DNA of 64,000 nucleotides from NCBI GenBank assembly GCA_013350335.1, contig CM023538.1, positions 55,162,769 through 55,226,768 of the forward strand, written 5' to 3'. A model generated the notes under the pieces. The model saw nothing but the letters and a program-made list of their open reading frames with translations. It did no database searches and was not told the origin of the DNA. The stretch comes from Chimonanthus salicifolius. Its lineage: Eukaryota > Streptophyta > Magnoliopsida > Laurales > Calycanthaceae. This document shows positions 23,301-34,841 of this stretch, piece after piece; position 1 is the first letter of the stretch; each line of letters begins with the position of its first letter. A program made the translations under genes and the position numbers.

Positions 23301-24226
23301 ATTGTCCATTGGTTTTGTTCTGGGAACTCTTATTCACTTTCTTTTAAGTTTTCTTCAATTCATGAGTGTTTGATTTTTTTTTTTTCACATATTGTATTTA
23401 AAAAATTATTTTAACAAAGGTGTAGGTTTTATCATTACAATAGAATCATATAAAAGTCTGCAGTTGAATTTGAATTGTTTTAATTTAATTAAGCCTAATT
23501 TTTCAATGTAATGTTTAGGTGAATCGTAAATGAGATTCTCTATCCTAATTATAATTGGAAACTTGAATTTTGAGCTATTATTCTATCTTTTTTATATTTA
23601 GATTTGTCAAAAGTTTAAATTCTAAATTTATATTGTGATTCTAAAGTTTTCATTATTTAAATGTAGTACCATATCGAATTTAGATACAAAGTGTTAAAAT
23701 CCACTTATGGATTTTTTTATCCAAACCCAAAACTTTGTATAATACATATACTACTATAAATATATGGATCTAGAGTCTAGATTGCACGCCAAGTGTTTGA
23801 TTAAATGTTAAGATAACACCTAAAGTTCACTCTTCTTAAGCAAGTGTTTTCTTTAAGGAATTGATCTATGGCAAAAAAAAATCTATGAACAATCAGAGCA
23901 TAATTTTAAACAACGAGCCCAGTCCCCTACTTAGCCAATCTAGCTTTGACATTGGCAGATCTGGAAATATGGGAGATGCAGAAGGTTTTCCTTTTAACTG
24001 TCATCCTGATTTCTCTCACCTCGTCCTGAAGTCTCCGGAGATTCTTATCCCTTCAGTCCATTGGGTAACAGCAAATCAATCTCCTTTTACGAAATCTCCC
24101 TGTTCGCCTATTCTTTCCAGCTCCTTCAGTCCTTTATTTTTTCTAGCTCCTTCACCCGCAAAAAGCATTCGGCGCTGCTTCATTCGAAAGAAAGGACACT
24201 CTTGTAGAGATCACCAATCCCTCGAG
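23301..24226. other. intergenic, no gene supported
   Basis: Mostly AT-rich. A 128-codon ORF at 23861-24247 is Ser/Pro-rich and runs into the neighbouring foldback element. I found no domain or start context to support it. Confidence 0.45.
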
Positions 24227-24234
24227 GATAGGAG

Positions 24235-25083
24235 CAGGGCCGTCTAAAAATAAGTTGAGGCCTAAGACAAAATATTTAAATGGGGCCTTCTTGGAGTTCA
24301 TGCATAAATTCCATTCGTCCGGACAGTCTACATATGCATAGTGCATTAGTTAAAAAAAACTATATAATTCCTATAGTTTTGAATAATAAAATCACCTTTA
24401 AAATTATTTTTTAAGCACTATGTATTTTCAAAATTTCTCAAATTGAATATCCGGACTAATTACGATAACCTGATAAAAATACTTTAAGACTTTAAGGCCT
24501 TTTGACACTCCCAAATATTTAAAACACAGTATGTTACAAATAAAGGGTATTTCTCAGTTGTGCAGAAAATACACTTTCGAAAGTCCAAACGACTAACCGT
24601 GAAACCCGGTGAACTCCAAATTCAAAACTAAACAAATATATGAAATTTGAAAACTTAGATCTTTTAAATGATTGTTTAACTGGATTTTTTTTGTTTTGAA
24701 GAAGAGACGGGATTTGGGATGGAAAAAGATCACATATTTTTTGTAAACAATCATTTGAAAGATTTAAGATTTTAAATATCACATATTTGTTCAGCTTTGA
24801 ATTTGGAGTTCAATAGTTTTTACGGTTTTTGTTTAGACTTTCGGAAGTGTGTTTTCGACACAGCTGAGGGATACCCTTATTTATAAAAGACTATGTTTTA
24901 AGCATTTGGGAGTGCCAAAAGAACTTAAAGTCTTAAAGTATTTTTATCAAATTATTGTAATTAGTCTGAATATTCAATTTGAGAAATTTTAGAAATACAC
25001 AGTGCGCCACGGCGAGAGGGGCCTTCATTCTTCAGGGGGCCTAAGGCGACCGCCTTTCTTGACTAATGGTCAAGACGGCCCTG
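24235..25083. mobile_element. hAT-like foldback element with hairpin arms
   Basis: 849 bp, with ends CAGGGCCGTCT and (reverse complement) CAGGGCCGTCTTG and a perfect 8-bp target duplication GATAGGAG (24227-24234 and 25084-25091). The inside is one large inverted repeat: the left arm (about 24415-24690) pairs with the right arm (about 24745-25005), shown by ACTCCAAATTCAAA against TTTGAATTTGGAGT and many similar words. A transcript across it would fold into a hairpin of about 270 bp. There is no transposase ORF. It is non-autonomous and probably moved by a hAT transposase. Confidence 0.88.
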
Positions 25084-25129
25084 GATAGGAGAGAAGAAAA
25101 CAGCTCTGTAAATTTGAATTTTTTTTTCA

Positions 25130-25990
25130 ATTGAGTCTATCATAAATTATACCATTAATCACTTCAATTTCTAATATATCCTTCATTCCTTCCTTCAATA
25201 TTTTCAAACGTCGCCCTTCTCCTAGTGCATTCGATTTGCACCCTCTGGACTCTACACACTAAGTTTGTATTTGATCTTCTACTAATATGATCAAACCACC
25301 TCAAACAAGTTTTTCTCAATTTGTCATCTATCACTACTCCTAACGCGTTTGTTTTTAACTCCATCATTAAGAGTTAAATCACTCATCCAATTTAGTATAT
25401 GCATCTTAGTTGTTCTAGTTTTATTTATTTGTCTTTTTTTTTTTTTCCATTGCCAAACACTTTGCATTGTATAACATTGCAACTTGTCTACATTTTACAT
25501 CCTTTCTCCTGCACTATTCATTATATCAAAGTCAGAACTTCCTTGAGATTCTACCATAGATTCTAAGTATCTAAATTTATTATAATGTGTTATTAAGTTG
25601 TTTCCTATTTTAACTAGGTTACCCTGATTGTCATCTAACCCATTAAACTTACATTTCATATATTCTATTTTAGTTTTACTAATTTTCAAACTCTCACTCT
25701 AACGTTCTCCTCAACAAATCTAGCCTTGCATTGAGTTGTTGTTTCGTCTCACTAATTACTACTGTCATCTGCAAAAAATATATACCATGGCACTTCATCT
25801 TGAATTCCTGATATTAAATCGTCTATTATTAGTGCAAATATGTATGGACTTAAAGTGGATCTTTGATGAAGTTCTACTCCAATAAGGAACTTAGTTGTCT
25901 CACTATAAACAATTCTAATGTTAGTGGTTGCACCCTGGTACATCATGCGGGGCATTTTTCTGTACAACCTGAATTGAAATGGGTTTGTTC
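25130..25990 (-). pseudogene. LINE reverse transcriptase remnant
   Basis: Read on the minus strand, three pieces in order match the end of a plant non-LTR RT. The first, at about 25752-25967, has LSPYIFALIIDDL and the catalytic FADD box (FADDSS). The second, at about 25495-25689, has KISKTKIEYMKCKF and a YLESMV segment. The third, at about 25164-25367, has DDKLRKTCLRWFDHISRR, the usual far end of these ORFs. Stops and frame changes separate them. The 5' half, the endonuclease and an A-tail are not visible. Confidence 0.8.
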
Positions 25991-25999
25991 ATCTGCCAT

Positions 26000-28200
26000 G
26001 TCATACCCCACTTTAGTGCTTAATCATCGCTACATCATGCGCCAAGTGAGCAAAAATCGGGACCTAAATGCCCATAGCCATGTCATCTAACATGTGGCAG
26101 TCACCTCAGCTGCCATGTCACTCACAATTAGGTCTAGATGCTTGTCACGCGGGTTGCCACCATGTCACTATGAAAACAACTTACACACACACCCCTTCCT
26201 CCCCCTCCCCCTCCCCCCTCCCCGTTTTCCATACCTCTTAGGCTTGGGCATCCAAACCAAGTGGTATGGATCCAAGCCTAAGAAAACAATTAGCCAAAAA
26301 CCAACTGTTGACCACCTTCTCAAAGAAACAGCTGTCTGGCCTACCTTATTGAAGAAAGTCATGGGTCCCAACTGGCCCAATCAACATACATCTTGCAAGC
26401 CTTGTACCCAACCAACAACTCACACAAATACTTGTCCAATCACAGCAAAAACCACCAGAGACCCAATCTGAGCCATCCAAACACACACAGTCATCTTTTC
26501 ACCAACCAATGTTCACATTTTTAGTTGCTACTTCATTGCTCAATCGGCCCACTATTTTGTCTATAGAAACTTGTTCTACTCCTTTGGGGGCAATCAGGAG
26601 CAGCTAAGAGGAGAGTTGAGAGAGGAATTGCATTGCCATTTAAGTATCCAACCTGCACACTACTTTCAGCATTTATAAATGAAGTTTTGAGTGGTCCATT
26701 TTTACTTCAAAGTCACCTGAAAAACCAGCTGCAAACATGACCTGCTAACCCACTTTGTTCCTCCAACAAGACCTGAACAATAAATCCTTTTTAAGGGCAC
26801 CTGTTATCAGTATCGGAGAGATCCTTTGAGTAGCAAAACTGAGCTTTACTCTCAGTTGGAAGGAGTGCTCTATGTGCAGAAAATTTTGTTGCCAACTTGT
26901 GCAACACTTTCAGCTGGGGAAAGGGACTACCGCTACTAATTGAGTGACCATTTGGTTCTGTTTTAATGGCTGAACTGGGCACTATTTTCAGCCAACTAAA
27001 ACCCCAAGATTGTGCAGCCATTTGGTTGCATTGGGTGTCATCTTCAGCTCCACACTTTCTTCTTTTCTTCTCTCTTTTTACCAGGAGAAAATAATCGAGA
27101 ACAATCTGGTTGGGTACTCACACAAAAAGATTTTGGTGATAAATTCGAATTAGCGTTTTTGTTTACCCGTTCTTTCTCGTGACTGGCTAAGCATACTTGT
27201 ACAAATGAAATCAGTGTTAGAACTTAGACGATGCAAATTATTTCAGTATCATGGCATCAATCTTTTTTCTAAAACAATGATGTATCTTTTCTTTTCTTTT
27301 GGGTTGCCTCGGCCTCTTCTCATAGCTTTCAGACTGGCTATGTCTTTTTTTTCTCTCTCACTATGAATAATCTTTCTAACCATCTCAATGTTATTAATAA
27401 ATTCTAATAAATATGAAGGGCACAATTGATCCAATGACCAGCAACAGTGGCTTGGATAGTCTCCTAAAAACTCAGATACATATCATGTTTTCCATGGACC
27501 CAATCGAAATCTAACTCTGTTTGACCAGCTTCTTCAACTAGAGTTACAAAGCCAAGGTCCAAAAACACCAATTTTACCAATACATACATCAAGTTTATGT
27601 GACAGAACTTGCTAAATAATAGCTTTTCTAAGGATTAAATAACTACTGCTACAACGTCTTCAATGAAACACCAATGTCCCAATTTCAAATCAACACTTGA
27701 AGCAACGAAAATAAATAATAAATTAAATACAGTGTCTATAAAAAGAAAAGAGAGGACAAAAAGAAAGACATGTGTCTCATACATGAACTCAAAAAACTTG
27801 TCCACACTGAACGAGTTTTATGAGTTCATGCATGAGACACAGGTCCACCACATCTCAGTGAGTTGAGATATTGGTTGTTTTAGGCCCATTGTTGAGCCCA
27901 ACCCCATTTACAAACCCTGTAGAGCTTAGCTGGAGGGAATATGCATAACCTGACTTTCATAACCCGACCCGCATGATTTTTGGGTCAGGTTATGCGGGTT
28001 CGGGCCAAAATCCGACCCGAGTTTCACCCCTGCTTTAAAGGTTAGAATTCATCACTCGGCTAAACCCAACACAATCAACAGAAACAAATCTACTGCTAGA
28101 GATGGCAAGGGGGCAGGCTAGGACCAGGTTTGTACAAGGCTGAGTCCTATTTACCACATGGAGCGAAGCCCCAGCCTAAGCCCAAGCTCAAAACAGGCTT
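26000..28200. other. intergenic; left part of duplication unit 1
   Basis: No gene is supported. Two stretches recur about 12-13 kb to the right: 26411-26495 matches 39488-39575 (ACCAACAACTCACACAAATA and following), and 27748-27925 matches 39648-39930 in pieces. A CCCCCTCCCC tract lies at 26195-26225. The 125-codon ORF at 26094-26471 is Pro/Thr-rich and not convincing. Confidence 0.45.
27940..28034 (-). mobile_element. partial hAT-like MITE, CGGGTC family
   Basis: Its right end (CCCGAGTTTCACCCCTG) is the reverse complement of the left end of the element at 33125. The inside repeats GACCCGCATGA and GGTTATGCGGGTT words. The other end is missing. Confidence 0.6.
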
Positions 28201-28914
28201 GAAAGATATGCTCAATCCTGATGTAATAAACCCAACAAGTCGGGGGTTGAAATCAGTTTCACATGCAAACAAGGAAGATCAAGAGAAATAACTTTAGAGA
28301 AAATTCTGCTCAAACGGCGCTGAAATCCAACCGTTTCAGGTCGGAATCTATCCGAATTTTGAGCAACTGGGGAATTTCTAGATGGAAATCTTCTACGATT
28401 GCAGTATCTTGAGACCAACGTCAGAATAGAGTGTTGAGAGGGGGAGAGAGAGGAGCTTATATACAGAGGTGGGGAAACCTTCTGCCGTTCCTATCTCTCT
28501 CCATCGCTCCCAACTCTCTCTCTCTCGGAGAGAGTTGAGAGAGAGAAAGAGAGAGGAGCGTCCGAAGAGAGTGGGGAGAAGGGGAGAGAGAGGAGCTTAT
28601 ATTTATAGAAGTAAGGGAAAACAGGCTTGTGGGGAGAGAGAGGAGACCGTCAGAACAGAATTCGGGTAGAATTCTAGTCAAACGGTTAGGGCCTCGCTGG
28701 CACACGTCCATATTCGATAACGGAAAACAGAAAAAACGATTTTTTTCGTTGCAAACGGTGCTACACTTCATAAAAAATTGGATTTTCCCCCATTTTGCTT
28801 ATTTTTATTTTTGATCTTTGTTTCTTTCATTTATTGCCTTGGAGTTCTCTTGACGTATAATGTTTATAATTTTAAAAGGATAAATTTAGGACCTAAATAA
28901 AATTATATCTAATC

Positions 28915-28995
28915 TTTGTATACATTAGGAGTAGTGAGCTCATCTGTGGAAGTTTTACTAAGACCGTTGAATTTTCCACACATTAATTCAAAAAA
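28915..28995 (+). mobile_element. 5'-truncated SINE, family 1, copy 1
   Basis: 81 bp, containing GTAGTGAGCTCATCTGTGG and a TTTTCCACAC...ATTCAAAAAAAAA tail. It is flanked by AAATTATATCTAATC (28900-28914) and AAATTACATCTAATC (28996-29010), a 15-bp duplication with one change. Paralogous empty sites at about 31120, 41445 and 46055 have a single copy of this target (AAATTACATCCA-). Confidence 0.85.
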
Positions 28996-29390
28996 AAATT
29001 ACATCTAATCAGTAGATTTGAATGCAATATTTTTTTTAATTATAAATAGTAATGATTAATAGTGAAGATAATGAAAATAACATTAACAATAAATAATTTC
29101 ATTATAAATTAGAGATCTAAAATAAATTAGTGACTATTTGACGAGCACATATCTTTATATAGGGTTCCACCTCCCAACATCTTATTTATATTAAATTGAT
29201 AAATGACAATCACATAGTTATATATTAATTTGTGTCATATTTTAAAAATATTAAATACTCTAAGATTTTGCTTCTTTCTCCTATATTAATGTAGAAAGTA
29301 ATTTGATTTGTTTCTTTTTAAAAATTTAAAAGATAAGTTAATTTTAACTTCTCAGATCAATATAAGAGTACCAAAAGATATAATTTTATA

Positions 29391-29573
29391 CTTCCTCTGT
29401 CCCAAATTAGTTGTCTTATATGGATTTTAGAATTGTAACAAAATAGTTGTCTCATTTATATTAAAGTAGTATAAAGTATGTTGAAAATGGATTATACTGC
29501 TAGCCTTATATGGAGAATTCCTTAAAAAATACAAATCTTTTCAAATGAGACAACTAAAATGGGATGGAGGGAG
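29391..29573. mobile_element. Stowaway-like MITE, copy A
   Basis: 183 bp. The left end CTTCCTCTGTCCCAAATTAG and the reverse-complemented right end CTCCCTCCATCCCATTTTAG form the terminal repeats, flanked by TA on both sides (29389-29390, 29574-29575). The paralogous sequence at about 46455 reads TAATTTTATAGTAAATTTA with no insertion, which shows the exact empty site. Non-coding. Confidence 0.9.
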
Positions 29574-29857
29574 TAGTAAATTTAGTATGTCCACTTTATA
29601 ACTGTCTCAACATAGATGTATATTAGTGATATTTACTTAGTTTTAAGATAGGTAAACAATACAATTGAAATATGATTTATTATTTTAAAATATTCATCCA
29701 CTCTATGCCAAATTTTGGAACATTGAGTTCATTTTATCGTCAATTAATTTATCATGATAAAGTGAATAGTAAAATAGCTTAGTGGTCAATTCCATTTCGT
29801 TCTAATCGAAATAACCAAAAAATTCCAGTCTTGACTAAAACATGGAACAAAACAACT

Positions 29858-30018
29858 GGGTATAGCTCAACTGGTTACCTCTAGCCTCAGGAAGCGGGAG
29901 GCTGTGAGTTCGAACCCCCATGGCTTAACCTTCGTGTGTCCTAAGAGTAGTGAGCTCATCCGTGGGGGTTTTACGTTGGGTATGCTGTGGTTTTCCACAC
30001 GTAAATTCAAAAAAAAAA
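29858..30018 (+). mobile_element. full-length tRNA-derived SINE, family 1, copy 2
   Basis: 161 bp. The tRNA-like head has box A TAGCTCAACTGG (29863-29874) and box B GAGTTCGAACC (29906-29916), spaced as in a tRNA gene. The body (GAGTAGTGAGCTCATCCGTG, TTTTCCACACGTAAATTC) and an A10 tail follow. RNA polymerase III would transcribe it from these boxes. The empty site is visible at about 41945. It is not a functional tRNA: the acceptor stem does not close well and the body is SINE-like. It is the best reference copy for the family in this window. Confidence 0.85.
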
Positions 30019-31341
30019 CTGATACTTTTGTACTGGGTTTTATGCTGGTGTGTTTTAGACCATTCTAATCTATTTTGAGAGTTTGTTTCGACCTTACCTA
30101 TTTCGCTTTACTGATTTCACATTTTATTTTAAATTTTATACATGCTTATATAAATTAAAATCAGATTTAATAAACTACACAGACAAAACTGCAGCCAAAA
30201 GCTCAAATTTTAACCACTTAATTTTAATGGATGCCTAGTAATTGTTTACTTAATTTTACTTGTATTTCATCAATTTTTTTTTCTTTTGAAAACTAGACAA
30301 AAAAATGAAATAGGCCTAGTGTACCCATATATTTTGAGTTTTGACCTTGACTTTGAATAAATTAGAATTCAAGTTCTATCTCTCGAGTATTTTTTGAATT
30401 TTTATTTGATTTCTGTTAGAGTAAAATTTAAATCCTCTTTTGAGATTAATCATATTATTATAACTTGCAATTAAAAACATGACTAGGTCCATAATGATAA
30501 TTTTTATTTTTATTTATATAACTTAGTATTAAAATATGAAAATAATTGATTACAACAAAATTTCTAGTATTTCATATTTTGTCATTTTTTTTTTAATTTT
30601 TATGCAGTCTTGTCTAGCTTAGTCTCTCAAAAACCTTTGTACAAACCCTTTTATTTAGGCTCGGTTCAGACTCTATTCGAATAAAATATGAAATACTAGA
30701 AATTTCGTCAGAGTAGAATTCTAGTCAAACCGTTTGGTTATTTTAGAGCCTCGCTGGCACACCGCACATTCGAATTCGACAATGGAAAACAGAAAAAACA
30801 ATTTTCCTTTCCAAATGACATTTTTAATGGTGCCTAATTTGGATTAAGTTCTCTAATTTTTAATTTGTTTATATATAAATACAATTAGAATTTTCTTGTC
30901 AAATTTAAAATTTAATTAAAATTTTCATGCAAGATAATGCTTTAAAAATTAAATAAATACAGTTGATAAGTATTTATTGCTAGACTTAATAAAGAATTGG
31001 ATTGTAACTCATTTTGCTTATTTTTATTTTTGAGCTTCGTTTCTTTTCTTTATTGACTTGGAGTTCTCTCAGACGTATAATATTTATAATTTTAAAGGAT
31101 AAATATAAGGTTTAAATAAAATTACATCCAGTCACTAAATTTGGATGCAATAATTTTTTTATTTTACATAATAATGATTAATAGTGAAGATAATGAAAAT
31201 AATATTAACAATAAATAATTTCATTATAAAATAGAGATCTAAAATAAATTATTGATTAAAACTAACTATTTGACAAGCTCATTTCGTAATATAGGGTTTC
31301 ACCTTCCAACATCTTATTTATATTAAATTGATAAATGACAA

Positions 31342-31461
31342 TTTTTTTTTTTCAATTTACGTATGGAAAACTGCAAAATACCCAGCGTAAAACCTTCACG
31401 GATAAGCCCACTATCCCTAGGGCACACCAAAATTAGGCCTTGGGGGCTCGAACTGCATGCC
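31342..31461 (-). mobile_element. SINE, family 1, copy 3 (minus strand)
   Basis: 120 bp, 5'-truncated but still with a box-B-like CAGTTCGAGCC. It ends on the minus strand in TTTTCCATACGTAAATTG plus an A-tail (T-run at 31342-31352). The target duplication is ATTGATAAATGACAA (31327-31341) and ATTGATAAATAACAA (31462-31476), one mismatch in 15. The paralogous site at 29195 has a single copy, so the insertion is younger than the duplication. Confidence 0.88.
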
Positions 31462-32507
31462 ATTGATAAATAACAAATTTTAGCACATAGTTATATATTA
31501 GTTTGTGTGATAATTTTGCTTCTTTATCCTACAGTGATGTAGAAAGTAATTTGATTTGTTTCTTTTCTAAATTTAAAAAAAAAATTATTAGATTTTATCA
31601 TATTAATATAAGAGTGTGAGAAGACATAATTTTAAAGTAAATTTAATATGTCGGATTTGAAAGTGTCTCTAACATAGATATACACTAGTTCATATTTATT
31701 GACCGTCAATTTTGGCCCCACCTATTCTATTTTATTGATTTTACATTTTATACATACTCATATAAATTAAAGTCAGATTTTATAAAATATACATAGACAA
31801 AGCTGCAGTAACAAACACAAATTTTAAGCACTTAATCTTAATGGTAAAGTTACTTAATATCCTTCATTAATGGATGCCTATTAATTTTTACTACAAAGAT
31901 TAGGTGGCTAAAAATAGAATCTTGAGCTAAAATTTTGTTTACCTGTATTTCACAAATTTTTTTTTTTTTTTTGAAAACTAGAGGAAAAAAAATAAAATGG
32001 GCCTAGTGTACCCATATATTTTGAGTTTGACCTTGATTTTGAATAAATTAGAATTCAAGTTCCATCTCTTGAATATTTCTTGAAGGTTTTTTTTCTATTT
32101 GAATTTTTATTTGATTTCTATTAGAGTAAAATATGAATCCTCTTGTTTAGTAGTTGATAATTATGCTATTATAATTTGAGATTAGGAACATAAGTAGGTA
32201 TATAATGATAATTTATCTTTTTATTTATATAGTTTTGTGTTAAAATGTGAAATAATTGTTTACAACGAAAATTTTAGTATTTTATCATATTTTAATTTTT
32301 ATGCCGTCTTATCTAGTTCGGTCCGTTGGACTAAAATCTTTGTCCAAATTCATTTATTTAGCCCGGGTTTGAACCGTATTTGAATAAATGAACACCCATC
32401 GTATTAGAATAATAAGACCTCATGCTGGAGCTTATCAAACACTGTGACAATATAACTAAATAACATCATGCTCTAACACATCGTTTGACAAGTTTTAATA
32501 TTGTATC

Positions 32508-32681
32508 CAGGGGTCAAAATTTCGATATCGGTCGATAAAATTCTCTCTCTTCATTTTTTTTTAAATAAAAACCATCGAAATATCAGCCGATATGATGTGG
32601 CCGAGATATCGGCGTATCGTCCGATACGAATCATATCAGCCGATATGATAAGCTTTAAAAACCATATCATAAAGACTTGTG
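32508..32681. mobile_element. hAT-like MITE, CGATAT family, copy 2
   Basis: 174 bp starting CAGGGGTCAAAATTTCGATA and rich in ATATCGGCC / GGCCGATAT words. The target duplication is ATTGTATC (32500-32507) and ATTGTACC (32682-32689), one mismatch in 8. The paralogue near 42775 (AACACTGTACCTAACTAAG) lacks the insertion. The right terminal repeat is degenerate. Confidence 0.72.
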
Positions 32682-33124
32682 ATTGTACCTATCTAATTCT
32701 AATATGTTGTTTGGTTTAATAATATGATGTCTTGTTTTATTTTTCAAACCCTGTGTTAGAGTCGTCAAACACTATATTGTGCTAGCTAAGCACAATATTC
32801 CGTAGTCAGACACAATAATAAAAGTAATTAGACAATATTATACTCTAAGATATTGCCTGACAACTCTACATGATTATGTTTTTCCATGAAGGCTTATGAA
32901 TTACCGAATGTACCACCAAATATAACAAATTTGAAAAAGGCTTATGAATTACCGAATGTACCACGAAATATAACAAATTGAAAACGTCCAGGCTTTAAAG
33001 ATCATCATAATATAATATTTGGCTAACAATCTAATATCCAGTAAATAATGGTGAGGCTTTCAAGCCACTGTCCCAAAAAATGTAGTAAAAGTATGTATTA
33101 CATACAAGTGAACTTACTTTTATT

Positions 33125-33462
33125 CAGGGGTGAAACTCGGGTCCGGTTTTGACCCAACCCGCATGACCCGACCTAAGAAATAACGTGGGTCGGATCATGC
33201 AAGTCGGGTTGATAAGATATAAACTCACATGGAATTCGGATCGGACTGGATTGAGGGATTTTCAAATTAACCCGATCCGACTCGGCTAAAATGGGTTCAA
33301 AATGTGAATCGGGTCAGAATTCGAGTTAAGTCGGGTTAGAATTCAGATCAAGTCGGGTCGAGAATTTTGGGTCAGAAATTCGGGTCAAATCGAATTCCAT
33401 ATTTTATTGACTTGAATCGGATTAGGTTTTAAGAAACCTGACCCGACCTGATTTCTTCCCTA
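33125..33462. mobile_element. hAT-like MITE, CGGGTC family
   Basis: 338 bp. The left end CAGGGGTGAAACTCGGGTC resembles the reverse-complemented right end TAGGGAAGAAATCAGGTCGGG. The 8-bp target duplication is CTTTTATT / CTTTTATA (33117-33124, 33463-33470). The inside is built of CGGGTC / GACCCG repeats. In unit 4 (about 47450) the same flanking sequence is uninterrupted. Confidence 0.75.
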
Positions 33463-33564
33463 CTTTTATAGAACATTTTTTTATATTAAAAATGATTATA
33501 TTGTCTTTATGATACAGCAGTGAAATATATTGACAAAAGAGCCATAATTGGTAGTATAGATCCA

Positions 33565-33680
33565 GGTCATGCGGGTCGACCCGACTCGACTCGAAATATA
33601 CAAACACATAACCTAAACCCACTTATCTCTCAATTCAGGTATGCGGATTGGGTTAAAGCTCAACCCAAATTTCACCTCTA
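33565..33680. mobile_element. second, truncated CGGGTC-family MITE
   Basis: Contains GGTCATGCGGGTCGACCCGAC and ends with CAACCCAAATTTCACCTCTA, the family's right terminal repeat. The left end is missing. To its right a segment starting GGCTTTAAAGATC repeats the one at about 32995, so a local tandem duplication has its junction here. Confidence 0.6.
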
Positions 33681-33708
33681 GTAACCGGCTTTAAAGATCG
33701 CCATAATA

Positions 33709-33898
33709 CTCTCTCTGTCTCAAATTAGTTGTCTTATATGGATTTTAAAATTGTCCCAAAATAGTTGTCTCATTTATATTGGAATAGTATATAGTGTATT
33801 AAAAATAGATGAGATCACATGAAGTCTTAGCTTTATATAGAGAGTTCTTTAAAAATACAAATATATCAAATGAAACAATTAAAATGAAACGGAGGGAA
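33709..33898. mobile_element. Stowaway-like MITE, copy B
   Basis: 190 bp of the same family as 29391-29573: it starts CTCTCTCTGTCTCAAATTAG, ends AAACGGAGGGAA, and is flanked by TA (33707-33708, 33899-33900). The neighbouring duplicate at about 33005 (CATCATAATATAATATTTGG) shows the site without it. Confidence 0.85.
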
Positions 33899-33899
33899 T

Positions 33900-34841
33900 A
33901 TAATATATGACTAACCATCTAATGTCCAGTAAATAACGGTGAGGCTTTCATGCTTCTGGCCCAAAAGATGTACTAAAAATATGTATTACATAGAAGTGAA
34001 CTTACTTTTTTAGAACAATTTTTACTAAAAATTATTAAATTTTCTTTTATGATAAAAAATCGTAGATTCTTTCATTTGCTGTTTGGCCAGTGTGAAAGTC
34101 CCTTCCCAAGTCCCAAGTCCCAAGTGCTTGGGTGGTTGCAACCTTTCTCATGTGCCAAAATTCCAGCAAATGCACTCATATTCCACATGGGTTTACCCAA
34201 AAAAGGCCTCTCAAACAATTTTAACCATCCATTCAATTAACTGGGCACTCCATTCATTCATTCGTTCATTCAACCTAAATAGTTTGGTATGTGCATTAAT
34301 AATGTCTAATCGCTTTATTTATTTGAATAGTTGGGTATTCTCATCTTCTTTAAGAGATTTTACTTTCAAATTCTTGAGATGCGTAACTTGATTCATAGTG
34401 CTTGTGGGTGGTAGTGTGGTACAATAGATCCAGGGTTTTATCTATGATATTACGAAATGGAGTCGGTGGGTTCCCATGCATTAAAAAAAAATGTTGTTCC
34501 AGAGTACAAACAAGCAAATGAACAAGTTATTAACCTTTGTGTTGAGTATGTTATAGTGTCGTAGATGAAGGTTTTGTAAAATAATAGTGTCTTTAATTAT
34601 GGAGAGACCATATAATTTTATTTATAGAGAAAATACAACACAGATATAAAAGAGAATCAAATAAAAAAGAAAACAACTAAAAGAGATTAATCTAAATAGA
34701 TTGTAACAGTTTTCAATGTCTTGCATAAATGTAAAACTTATAATAAAATGAATGGAATAGCGACCATGCAAGTCCTGTTAATTAAAAACTTCCCCAACTG
34801 AGTCTCAGATTCAAACCCATGTCAGTGATAAGAAGAAAAAT
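33900..34841 (-). other. non-coding 3' flank of the kinase gene
   Basis: No gene is seen. It matches about 47400-47945 downstream of the second kinase copy. On the minus strand an AATAAA poly(A) signal is present near 34617-34622, about 220 bp after the kinase stop. The copy near 34050-34390 has CCAAGTCCCAAGTCCCAAGT and ATTC-repeat stretches not found in unit 4. Confidence 0.5.

Larger units (their letters stand above)
28205..30640. repeat. segmental duplication unit 1 (no kinase)
   Basis: Contains the ordered marker blocks shared by all units. The first is a CTGCTCAAACGG / ACCGTTTCAGGTCGGAATCT block near 28300. Next is a CCATTTTGCTTATTTTTATTT block near 28790, then an AATAGTGAAGATAATGAAAA block near 29055. 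Near 29680 is ATATTCATCCACTCTATGCC, and near 30350 CCTTGACTTTGAATAAATTAG. It stops near 30640 where unit 2 begins. It carries a SINE, a Stowaway MITE and a longer SINE not present in its paralogues. Confidence 0.8.

Noticed and set aside
23861..24247. 128-codon Ser/Pro-rich ORF beside the foldback element
   Set aside because: It crosses the 5' target duplication of the hAT-like element at 24227-24235, so its end is transposon sequence, and no domain is seen.
26094..26471. 125-codon Pro/Thr-rich ORF as a gene
   Set aside because: It lies in a repeated non-coding segment (partly duplicated at 39.5 kb) and has no conserved block.
29858..29931. Possible functional tRNA gene
   Set aside because: Boxes A and B are good, but the acceptor ends do not pair well and the sequence runs into a shared non-tRNA body with an A-tail found in several truncated copies. 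It is a SINE.
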